Source: Acetobacteraceae bacterium
GTDB taxonomy: Bacteria; Pseudomonadota; Alphaproteobacteria; Acetobacterales; Acetobacteraceae
Direction: 5' to 3'
NCBI GenBank assembly: GCA_027489135.1
Contig: JAIYAI010000041.1
Coordinates: 1 to 5,164 of the forward strand
DNA: 5,164 bases
The translations under genes were made by a program, and so were the position numbers. Positions 1 through 5,164 of the stretch are shown piece by piece (the first letter of the stretch is position 1; the number at the start of each line of letters is the position of its first letter). The notes below the pieces were generated by a model. The model searched no databases. It saw nothing but the letters and a program-made list of their open reading frames with translations, and was not told the DNA's origin.

Positions 1-798
1 GAGAACCGCGCCGGCGGTGCCGGCATCATCGGTGCCCAGCCCGCGCTGCAGGCGCCGGCCGCCGGCTACAGCTGGTTCTACACGATCGAGGCCTATGTGA
101 CGGTCCCGATCACCCAGCGCATCAACCCCTTCGACCCGATCCGCGACTTCGCGCCGATCGGCCGGCTGGGCCACACCTCGCTCTCCTTCACCGTCGGGCC
201 CGCGGTGCCGGCCAGCGTGACCACCTTCAACCAGTACCTCGACTGGGCGCGCCGCCAGCCGACCCAGCCCATCGGCAACTGGTCCGCCGGCGGGTCCGGC
301 CACGCGATGTCCGTGGTGATGGAGCGCGAGACGAAGCTGCCCGACGTGAAGCACGTGGCCTATCGCGGGGAGGCGCCGATGATGCAGGACAACCTCGCCG
401 GCGTCTTCCATGGCGGCTTCCATGCGATGGTCGTGGTGGGGGAGACGGTGCGTGCCGGTCGGTTGCGTCCGCTGGCGACGGCCGGCCTGGACCGGGTGCC
501 CAGCCTCGCCGACCGTGTGCCCACCTTCGCCGAGCTCGGCGGCTACTCGGATCGCTTCAACTTCCGCGGCTTCACCGGGCTGACCGGCAATTCCCGCATC
601 CCGGCGCCGATCCAGGAGCGCATGGCCGAGATCTTCCGCCGTGCCACGCAGACGCCGGAGATCCACGCCCGGCTGCGCGCCATGGACACGGTGCCGAGCT
701 ACGAGGATCCCGCCACCTTCGCGCGGTCGATCCGGCGGGTGCAGGAACAGTGGGCGAAGCTGACCGAGGAGCTCGACCTCTACCAGTCGGCGGCGTGA
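1..798 (+). CDS. Bug/TctC-family tripartite tricarboxylate transporter substrate-binding protein (5' partial)
   Basis: Periplasmic receptor of the tripartite tricarboxylate transporter (TTT) type. Such proteins capture a small, usually carboxylated solute and hand it to TctA/TctB-like membrane partners, none of which is visible here. The frame is open from base 1 and gives 265 residues before TGA at 796-798. The first visible residues, ENRAGGAGIIGA, match the family's conserved segment near residue 60-70 of a roughly 320-residue protein, so I infer that about 55-65 residues, including the signal peptide, lie left of the window. Other family marks are GSGHA near visible residue 98, VKHVAYRG near 116, GRLRPLATAG near 153 and VPTFAELGG near 173. 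The GTG at 97 is internal and is not the real start. The ligand cannot be told from sequence. A convergent gene follows after a hairpin. Confidence 0.93.
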   Translation, partial: ENRAGGAGIIGAQPALQAPAAGYSWFYTIEAYVTVPITQRINPFDPIRDFAPIGRLGHTSLSFTVGPAVPASVTTFNQYLDWARRQPTQPIGNWSAGGSGHAMSVVMERETKLPDVKHVAYRGEAPMMQDNLAGVFHGGFHAMVVVGETVRAGRLRPLATAGLDRVPSLADRVPTFAELGGYSDRFNFRGFTGLTGNSRIPAPIQERMAEIFRRATQTPEIHARLRAMDTVPSYEDPATFARSIRRVQEQWAKLTEELDLYQSAA

Positions 799-803
799 GG
801 GGC

Positions 804-832
804 GCCGCGGGGGCTCACCGGGCCCCCGCGGC
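804..832. terminator. GC-rich hairpin between convergent genes, possible bidirectional terminator
   Basis: Bases 804-814 pair with 822-832 in an 11-bp, entirely G/C stem around a 7-base loop (815-821). It begins 6 bases after the stop codon of the plus-strand gene and covers the last codons of the minus-strand sugar transferase, whose TGA (complement of 815-817) sits in the loop. There is no T-run on either side, so this is not a classical intrinsic terminator. Placement between two converging genes supports a transcription-end or mRNA 3'-end role, but that is inference. Confidence 0.45.
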
Positions 833-2200
833 CCCGGGCCACAGCACCACGCGAAGCGTCTGCAGGATGATCAGCAGGTCGAAGAGCACGCTGAAATTCT
901 TCACGTAGTAGAGGTCGTAGGAGAGCTTCGACCGCGCGTCGTCCAGCGAGGCGCCGTAGGGGTAGTTCACCTGTGCCCAGCCAGTCAGTCCGGCGCGCAC
1001 CGTGTGCCGCTCCGCGTAGAGCGGCAGCCGCGCGGCGAGGTCGACCACGAATTCGGGGCGCTCGGGCCGCGGCCCGACGAAGGACATGTCGCCCTTCAGG
1101 ATGTTGATGAGCTGCGGCAACTCGTCGATCCGCGAACGCCGCAGGAAGGCGCCGAAGCGGGTGACGCGGGGGTCGCCGGCGCTGGCCCATACCGCGCCGT
1201 GCTGCTCCGCATCCACCCGCATGGTGCGCAGCTTGAGGATCCGGAAGACGCGCCCGCCGCGCGTCACGCGTGCCTGGCGATAGAGGGCCGGGCCGCCATC
1301 CTCCATCCGCACGGCGATCGCCGCGGCCAGCAGGAAGGGCCCCGTCAGCACCAGCAGCGTCGCGCTGACCACGATGTCGAGCGCGCGCTTCAGCCACAGG
1401 TCGAGCGGGCCGAAGACGAAGCCGTCCGAGTACAGCAGCCAGGCGATCTCCAGCCGCTTCATGTCGACTCGGCGGATCTCCTTCTCGAGGAACTGCTGAT
1501 ATTCCCGCACCGGATAGCCGGCGATGCGGCACGCCAACAGGTCCTCCATCGGCAGGCCACGCCGTTCGTCCGGCGCGACGACGATCTGGTCTGCCGCGAA
1601 GGCCTGCGCGGCGGCCAGGAAGTTCCGCCCATGCGGCATGATCCGGCAGTGCGGATCGGCTTCGAGACGCGGCGCCACCGCGCCCATCGTCGCCGGATCG
1701 TGCAGGAACGCGAGATCATAGCCGAGCATACCCCCTTCCCGCCGCAGCAGGACGACGAGGTCGAAGGCCCGCTCCCCCGCGCCCACCACCAGGAGGCGGC
1801 GGCGGAATGCGCCGCGGCGGCGCAACGTCGAGAGCACCAGCCGCGCAAAGGCGGCGGTGAGGGAGAAGACCGGGACCGAGAGCGCATAGGCCGCCCAGGT
1901 CTCGCCCGTCCTGCCGAGGACCACGAGAACGAGGGCTGAAGCCAGAAGCCCGCCGAGCAGCGCTGCGACCACGGTGCGGCCGAGCGCGCGGCGGGTCTCG
2001 ATCAGCGTCTCCCGCCGGTAGAGGCCGAGCGCGTAGAGGAACAGCAGGAAGCAGAACGGATAGGCCAGCCCGACGAGGGGCTCGCTGACCGTCAGCAGCA
2101 GCGGTGCCAGGATCACCCAGGCCAGCATGGCCAGGGCGGCGTCGAAGAGGAGCAGGACGCCGCCGGCTTCGAGCCTGCTGCGGGAGAGAGAGACCATCAC
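815..2200 (-). CDS. Exopolysaccharide-initiating polyprenyl-phosphate sugar phosphotransferase (EpsB_2/WcaJ-like)
   Basis: Inner-membrane enzyme of 461 residues that by family moves a sugar-1-phosphate from a nucleotide sugar onto undecaprenyl phosphate, the first committed step of exopolysaccharide assembly. Hydrophobic helices lie near residues 13-36, 42-60, 76-96 and 103-122. A nucleotide-fold segment starts at VVGAGERA (138-145). Residues 236-261, with QFLEKEI, RVD and SDGF, resemble the EpsB_2 subgroup linked to PEP-CTERM/exosortase loci. A membrane helix at 268-297 leads into the catalytic domain: KLRTM (323-327), the Asp-Glu dyad 359-360 in RIDELPQLINILKGD, VGPRPERPEF (375-384) and LTGWAQVNYPYG (405-416). 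The length fits a full-size family member. The start is GTG at 2200, directly followed by ATG at 2197; neither has a strong ribosome site, so the exact start is open. It lies 99 bp downstream of the LivK-like gene on the same strand. The sugar specificity is unknown. Confidence 0.93.
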   Translation of the reverse strand: MMVSLSRSRLEAGGVLLLFDAALAMLAWVILAPLLLTVSEPLVGLAYPFCFLLFLYALGLYRRETLIETRRALGRTVVAALLGGLLASALVLVVLGRTGETWAAYALSVPVFSLTAAFARLVLSTLRRRGAFRRRLLVVGAGERAFDLVVLLRREGGMLGYDLAFLHDPATMGAVAPRLEADPHCRIMPHGRNFLAAAQAFAADQIVVAPDERRGLPMEDLLACRIAGYPVREYQQFLEKEIRRVDMKRLEIAWLLYSDGFVFGPLDLWLKRALDIVVSATLLVLTGPFLLAAAIAVRMEDGGPALYRQARVTRGGRVFRILKLRTMRVDAEQHGAVWASAGDPRVTRFGAFLRRSRIDELPQLINILKGDMSFVGPRPERPEFVVDLAARLPLYAERHTVRAGLTGWAQVNYPYGASLDDARSKLSYDLYYVKNFSVLFDLLIILQTLRVVLWPGAAGAR

Positions 2201-2299
2201 GGATCCGGACGTCGTCGCGCGGTGTCGGGAGGCCGACGGAAGACTGGGCCGGCGCTCCTTACCACAGGATCGCGACGTCGCGCGCCCCGGTGCGGAAAT
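2201..2299 (-). other. Spacer between binding-protein gene and sugar transferase, with a 12-bp palindrome
   Basis: These 99 bases separate two minus-strand genes of unrelated function. They hold a perfect palindrome, CGCGACGTCGCG at 2271-2282, 17 bases past the end of the upstream gene, and a small hairpin (GTCGG 2224-2228 with CCGAC 2233-2237) about 24 bases before the sugar transferase start. Neither is followed by a T-run. The palindrome could be an operator or a weak transcript end; in such GC-rich DNA it could also be chance. I see no convincing -35/-10 pair, so I cannot decide between co-transcription and a separate promoter. Confidence 0.3.
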
Positions 2300-3544
2300 T
2301 CAGCTCCGCACCAGCGGGCAGCCTCCCTCGGCCAGCGGGCGGAAGGCCTGGTCGGCCGGCAGGGTCACGGCCAGCTTGTAGACGTCGCCGGGGCCGCGGC
2401 TCTCCGCCGGCGCCTTCACCTGGTAGAGATGGGAGGGGTGGATCTTCCGCCCGTCCTCGCGGACCGCGCCCTTGCCGTAGGCGTCGTCGTCGGTGGGCAT
2501 GCGCTTCATCAGCGCCACTACCTCCCGCCCCGAGGCCTTGGCGCGCGCCACCCCCAGCTCCTTCACCGCCTTCAGGTAATGCGTGACGCCCGAGTAGTTC
2601 CCGGCATGCACGTAGTTCGGGAACACCGTCGGGATCCGCTGCTGCTGCTGCAGGCGGCGCGTGAAGGCACGGGTCCGGTCGTCCTGGTCCCAGTAGAAGG
2701 TCTCGGCGATGTACATGCCCTGCATGGTCTGCATCCCGGCCGCCATGACGCCGGTGACGGAGCCGATGATGGCGGCCAACTGCATGGGGTTCGCGCCGCG
2801 CGTCAGGCCGAATTCCTGCGCCTGCTTGACGCAGTTCACCAGGTCGTCGCCGGCCATGGCGAGGCCGAGCACCTTGGCCCGGCTGGCGCGCGCCTGCAGC
2901 AGGAAGGCGGAGAAGTCCGTCGTCTGCGGGAAGGGATACTTCGAATCGCCCACCACCTTGCCGCCCGCGGCCTCGATGAAGCGGCTGGTGTCGCGCTGGA
3001 TCGCGTGGCCGAAGGCGTAGTCCGCCGTGATGAAGTACCAGGTGTCGCCACCCATCCGGGTCAGCGCATCGCCCGAGGTCTTGGCGAAGCACCAGGTGTC
3101 GTAGGACCAGTGGATGGTGTTCGGCGTGCAGGCGCGGCCGGTCAGGTCGGAGGTCGCGGCGGAGGCGTTGAGATGCACCTTGTCGCGCTCGACGCAGACC
3201 GGGTTGAGGCCCAGCGCGATCGCGCTGTTGCCGACATCGGTGACGACATCCACGCCGCGGGTGTCGAACCACTGGCGCACGGTATTCACGCCGACATCGG
3301 CCTTGTTCTGGTGGTCGGCGGCAATGACCTCCACCTTGATCGTGGGGTTCTGCGCGGTGAACTCGTCCACCGCCTGGCGAACGCAGGCGACGGAGGTCGG
3401 GCCCGTCACGTCGCGGTAGGGGCCGGCGAGGTCGGTCAGTACGCCGATTCGGATGACGTCGCCGGCGGCCTGGGCGCGCAGCAGGCCCGGGGTGGCGAGC
3501 AGGGCTCCGGCGCCGAGCAGGGCGCGGCGGGTGGGTGCGGTCAT
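2300..3544 (-). CDS. LivK-like ABC transporter substrate-binding protein, Tat-exported (periplasmic binding protein type I)
   Basis: Full-length 414-residue periplasmic receptor of the branched-chain amino acid/amide type (Peripla_BP_6 fold). The N-terminus is a twin-arginine-like signal: TRRALLG at residues 5-11, a hydrophobic stretch to about 22, then a likely AQA cleavage site at 24-26. The mature part opens with IRIGVLTDLAGPY (31-43), the usual first strand and ligand loop. ADHQNKAD (76-83), DVGNSAIALG (103-112), ITADYAFGHA (172-181) and the C-terminal GGCPLV (407-412) are typical of a subfamily common in Rhodospirillales and Burkholderiales. The start is well supported: GGAGGA (complement of 3551-3556) lies 6 bases before ATG. 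Six cysteines (54, 117, 139, 152, 238, 409) is many for this fold. No permease or ATPase gene adjoins it, so the ligand cannot be named; branched-chain amino acids, amides or aromatic acids are all possible. Confidence 0.94.
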   Translation of the reverse strand: MTAPTRRALLGAGALLATPGLLRAQAAGDVIRIGVLTDLAGPYRDVTGPTSVACVRQAVDEFTAQNPTIKVEVIAADHQNKADVGVNTVRQWFDTRGVDVVTDVGNSAIALGLNPVCVERDKVHLNASAATSDLTGRACTPNTIHWSYDTWCFAKTSGDALTRMGGDTWYFITADYAFGHAIQRDTSRFIEAAGGKVVGDSKYPFPQTTDFSAFLLQARASRAKVLGLAMAGDDLVNCVKQAQEFGLTRGANPMQLAAIIGSVTGVMAAGMQTMQGMYIAETFYWDQDDRTRAFTRRLQQQQRIPTVFPNYVHAGNYSGVTHYLKAVKELGVARAKASGREVVALMKRMPTDDDAYGKGAVREDGRKIHPSHLYQVKAPAESRGPGDVYKLAVTLPADQAFRPLAEGGCPLVRS

Positions 3545-3550
3545 GGCGTT

Positions 3551-3556
3551 TCCTCC
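3551..3556 (-). promoter_or_regulatory. Strong Shine-Dalgarno site of the LivK-like gene
   Basis: The complement reads GGAGGA, a near-perfect match to the 16S rRNA anti-SD, 6 bases before the ATG at 3544-3542. It fixes the start codon and rules out the longer minus-strand readings that run through it in other frames. Confidence 0.85.
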
Positions 3557-3612
3557 GGTTGGCTTTGCGCCATCCTACCGCCAATCGTGGCACGGGCGAC
3601 CCTTCTGCGTTC

Positions 3613-3765
3613 TCAGCGCGGCACCATCATGCCCGGCACGCCGAGCGATGCTGCCAGGCCACGCAGGCTGCCGGCCCCGGTCTTCTCCAGAACGATCCGG
3701 ATCTGACTGCGTACGGTGCCGACGCGCACGCCGCGCCCCGCCGCCACGGACTCGGCCGTGGCCCC
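3613..3765 (-). pseudogene. Remnant of a LuxR-type regulator: C-terminal helix-turn-helix only
   Basis: The minus strand, read from 3765 down to TGA at 3615-3613, gives about 51 residues that look like the end of a LuxR/GerE DNA-binding domain. AESVAAGRGVRVGTVRSQIR followed by VLEKTGAGSLRGLAASL fits the family pattern 'E-AA-GV---TVR-----I--KTG----LV-LL', with the recognition helix at VGTVRSQIR (about residues 15-23). A stop (complement of 3766-3768) precedes it in the same frame, and there is no start codon, no first helix and no sensor domain, so the gene is broken. A weak LALAEV trace (about 3784-3798) just beyond that stop could be residual homology. The stop codon lies 68 bp upstream of the LivK-like ATG on the same strand. 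Family assignment is by motif only; the original signal is unknown. Confidence 0.6.
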
Positions 3766-3802
3766 TCAAGGAGCGCTACCAACCTCGGCCAGTGCGAGGC
3801 CC

Positions 3803-4134
3803 GTCGCCTACACCACCACCCTGGGCGCGCGCTTCGAGAGCCTTGTCTTCATCGGTGCCGGGCTGATCGACGGCACCGGCAATGCCGCCGACACCGAGAT
3901 CACGGGCAACGATGTGGCGAACCGGCTCACGGGCCTCGACGGGCAGGACATCCTCTCGGGGGGGGCAACAGCAAGGGCGCGCTGCGGGGCGGCGGGGGCA
4001 AGGATACGCTCAACGGCCACGGTCTTGGCGGACACGCGCTGAACGCGAGGGGCGTGGCCACCGCGGCACTGCTCGCCGACCTGACAGGCGCGGAGGGGTG
4101 GGCGAGTGGGGAGATCGCAGCGTTAGACCAATTC
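3803..4134 (+). pseudogene. Remnant of an RTX/hemolysin-type calcium-binding repeat protein, frameshifted
   Basis: RTX proteins are secreted by type I systems and bind calcium through GGxGxDxLx nonapeptides. Here the frame from 3803 reads VAYTTTLGARFESL, then IDGTGNA, the usual lead-in to these repeats. Six 27-bp units follow: 3878-3904, 3905-3931, 3932-3958 (GLDGQDILS), then after a 2-base shift 3961-3987, 3988-4014 (GGGGKDTLN) and 4015-4041. The shift lies in an 8-G run (3958-3965); with six Gs the 9-residue period would be unbroken. After the repeats, LLADLTGAEGWASGE (4069-4113) resembles the 'DLA-G-A-GWA-GD' segment found between RTX blocks. There is no start, no upstream body and no matching C-terminal end. 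Only two units stay near the calcium-binding consensus. I read this as a decayed fragment; sequencing error could explain the frameshift but not the missing ends. Confidence 0.68.
3958..3965 (+). repeat. Homopolymer run of eight G at the RTX frameshift
   Basis: Eight consecutive Gs mark the point where the RTX-like reading changes from the frame of 3803 to the frame of 3961. Such runs are hot spots for slippage in replication and for sequencing error. Confidence 0.85.
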
Positions 4135-4247
4135 TTATGCAGAAAACTCCACGAATGGACTAAAAAATCATCAAAAATCATTGTTTGCACGATTTTCGTG
4201 CGTGTGGCTAGCTTCTACCTCCCTCCGCACTCCGGTCCGAGGTCGCC
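4123..4247 (+). promoter_or_regulatory. AT-rich control region upstream of the DppA-like gene
   Basis: After the RTX debris base composition changes sharply: 47 of the 70 bases at 4131-4200 are A/T, in a window that is otherwise strongly GC-rich. It holds two 9-bp direct repeats AAAAATCAT at 4163-4171 and 4173-4181, spaced 10 bp (one helical turn, so the A-tracts are in phase and may bend the DNA), and a perfect dyad GCACGA-TTT-TCGTGC at 4187-4201. TTGCAC (4185-4190) is a possible -35 box overlapping the dyad; only poor -10 candidates follow (TAGCTT, 4209-4214). A modest ribosome site GAGG (4239-4242) lies 5 bases before the ATG at 4248. That this is a promoter is inferred from position and composition; the exact boxes are unsure. 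Confidence 0.5.
4187..4201. repeat. Perfect 6-bp inverted repeat, candidate operator or small hairpin
   Basis: GCACGA and TCGTGC flank a TTT centre. It overlaps the possible -35 box and lies 46 bases before the start codon of the DppA-like gene, a usual place for a dimeric regulator to bind. No T-run follows directly on either strand, so a terminator is less likely. The binding factor is unknown. Confidence 0.45.
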
Positions 4248-5164
4248 ATGCAAACCCCCACTGTTCCCCGTCGCGCCCTCCTCGCTGGCGGCCTGGCTGC
4301 CGCCGCTCTCCCCTGGGACCTGACCCACGCGCAGGCCCCTTCTGGGGGCGGCACACTCCGCGTCGGCATGACCGCCAACGCCGTGCCGCTCTCGAACGGC
4401 GTCCCCGACCAGGGCGCCGAGGGGCAGCGCTTCATGGGCATCACCCTCTATGACGGGTTGGTGCTGTGGGACCTCTCGCGCGCCGACCGCGCGGCGCATC
4501 TGAAGCCCGGCCTTGCCACGGCCTGGCGCACCGATCCCTCCGATCCAAAGCGCTGGATCTTCACCCTGCGCGAGGGCGTGAAGTTCCACGACGGCAAGCC
4601 CTTCACCGCCGAGGACGTGGTCTTCACCTTCGACCGCATCCTCAAGCAGGACCATCCGGCCTTCGACCCGCGCGCCGCGGCGCTCGGCCGGTCACGCCTG
4701 TTCACCGTGGCGAGTTACCGCGCCGAGGGGCCGCATCGCCTCATCATCGAGACCACACGGCCGGACAGCTGCCTGCCCTACCTGCTGTTCTGGATCGGCA
4801 TCGTCAGCCAGCAGGGCTGGGAGGCAGCGGGGCGGTCCTGGGACGCCTATCTCTCGAAGGCGAACGGCACGGGGCCCTTCAAGATGGAGAGCTTCTCCGT
4901 CCGCGAGCGTTGCGTGATGGTGCGCAACCCGGACTACTGGGACGCCGCCCGCGTGCCGAAGGTGGAGCGACTGGTGCTGTTGCCGCTCGCCGATGCCAAC
5001 ACCCGCGTCGCCGCGCTCCGCGCCAACCAGGTCGACTTCATCGAGGCGCCGCCGCCCGACGCGATCCCTGCCCTGCGCAGCGCCGGCTTCCAGATTGTCT
5101 CCAACGTCTATCCGCACAACTGGATGTGGTGGCTCTCCTACCAGGAGGGCTCGCCCTGGCGGGA
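4248..5164 (+). CDS. DppA/OppA-type ABC transporter substrate-binding protein (SBP_bac_5, 3' partial)
   Basis: Periplasmic receptor of a peptide/nickel/opine-type ABC importer. 305 codons are visible of a family length near 500-550; the frame is open to the edge. ATG at 4248 is preceded by GAGG at a 5-base spacing. The N-terminus is a signal with paired arginines (PRRALLAGG, residues 7-15), a hydrophobic stretch to about 22 and a likely AQA site at 28-30, so Tat export is plausible. GTLRVGM (35-41) opens the mature fold. Strong family marks are LREGVKFHDGKPFTAEDVVF (107-126), GTGPF (207-211), NPDYWD (227-232) and ALRANQVDF (256-264). Permease genes, if any, would lie to the right. The ligand is not predictable: family members bind peptides, glutathione, nickel or sugars. 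It is transcribed away from the LivK-like gene, with the AT-rich island as its upstream region. Confidence 0.95.
   Translation, partial: MQTPTVPRRALLAGGLAAAALPWDLTHAQAPSGGGTLRVGMTANAVPLSNGVPDQGAEGQRFMGITLYDGLVLWDLSRADRAAHLKPGLATAWRTDPSDPKRWIFTLREGVKFHDGKPFTAEDVVFTFDRILKQDHPAFDPRAAALGRSRLFTVASYRAEGPHRLIIETTRPDSCLPYLLFWIGIVSQQGWEAAGRSWDAYLSKANGTGPFKMESFSVRERCVMVRNPDYWDAARVPKVERLVLLPLADANTRVAALRANQVDFIEAPPPDAIPALRSAGFQIVSNVYPHNWMWWLSYQEGSPWR

Noticed and set aside
1004..1939. A 311-codon plus-strand frame and other open frames within the sugar transferase
   Set aside because: All lie across a gene whose catalytic motifs are continuous from end to end; shadow frames of GC-rich DNA.
2639..2650. 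CTG/CAG trinucleotide repeat
   Set aside because: Only four units, coding for four glutamines (299-302) in the LivK-like protein; too short to be notable.
2259..3593. A 444-codon minus-strand frame overlapping the same gene
   Set aside because: It is rich in R, P and G, has no recognisable motif and runs through the Shine-Dalgarno site; a frame shadow.
2222..3706. A 494-codon plus-strand open frame antisense to the LivK-like gene
   Set aside because: It lies opposite a gene with clear family motifs, a signal peptide and a strong ribosome site. Its translation is low-complexity and rich in G, A, R and H, as expected for the mirror of GC-biased codons.
3716..4042. An intact 108-residue RTX-like protein starting at ATG 3716
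   Set aside because: The first roughly 29 codons show no RTX similarity and run antisense to the LuxR remnant, and the frame loses the repeat pattern after the G-run; a remnant is the better reading.
3535..4323. A single 262-codon plus-strand gene across the LuxR/RTX region
   Set aside because: Only its middle (about 3961-4134) has RTX-like sequence. Its start overlaps the beginning of the LivK-like gene on the other strand and its end runs into the DppA-like gene in another frame, so it is a chance open frame.
4692..5117. A 141-codon minus-strand frame, and another at 4215-4655, inside the DppA-like gene
   Set aside because: Both are antisense to a frame with strong SBP_bac_5 motifs, so they are treated as shadows.
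1..5164. CRISPR array, tRNA, rRNA, insertion-sequence ends or phage genes
   Set aside because: I found no regularly spaced repeats, no cloverleaf or rRNA-like segment, no transposase and no terminal inverted repeats in reading the window.

Overview
The window is GC-rich with strong G/C bias at third codon positions. Its gene content (orphan periplasmic substrate-binding proteins, twin-arginine signal peptides) suggests an alphaproteobacterium, most likely an Acetobacteraceae member of the Roseomonas type. That placement is inferred from style; no marker gene is present.

Layout, left to right. (1) 1-798 (+) is the 3' part of a Bug/TctC-type solute-binding protein; its start lies left of the window. 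(2) A GC-rich hairpin at 804-832 separates it from a convergent gene. (3) 815-2200 (-) encodes a complete membrane sugar transferase that starts exopolysaccharide synthesis on a lipid carrier (EpsB_2/WcaJ-like). (4) 2300-3544 (-) encodes a complete LivK-like substrate-binding protein with a twin-arginine signal and an excellent Shine-Dalgarno site. (5) 3545-4247 is a 703-bp stretch with no intact gene but clear debris: the C-terminal helix-turn-helix of a LuxR-type regulator on the minus strand (3613-3765), and back to back with it the C-terminal nonapeptide repeats of an RTX-type protein on the plus strand (about 3803-4134), broken by a frameshift in an 8-G run. (6) An AT-rich island (about 4123-4215) with phased A-tracts and a perfect dyad is the likely control region of the next gene. 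(7) 4248-5164 (+) is the 5' part of a DppA/OppA-type substrate-binding protein that runs off the right edge.

The three binding proteins belong to three unrelated transporter classes (TTT, branched-chain amino acid type, and peptide type), and no permease or ATPase gene is visible. They do not look like one system; the arrangement fits scattered orphan receptors. The sugar transferase is the only biosynthetic gene and has no exopolysaccharide neighbours inside the window. I do not see a convincing new multi-gene system. The most informative part is the decayed LuxR/RTX junction, which looks like a deletion scar between two formerly divergent genes.
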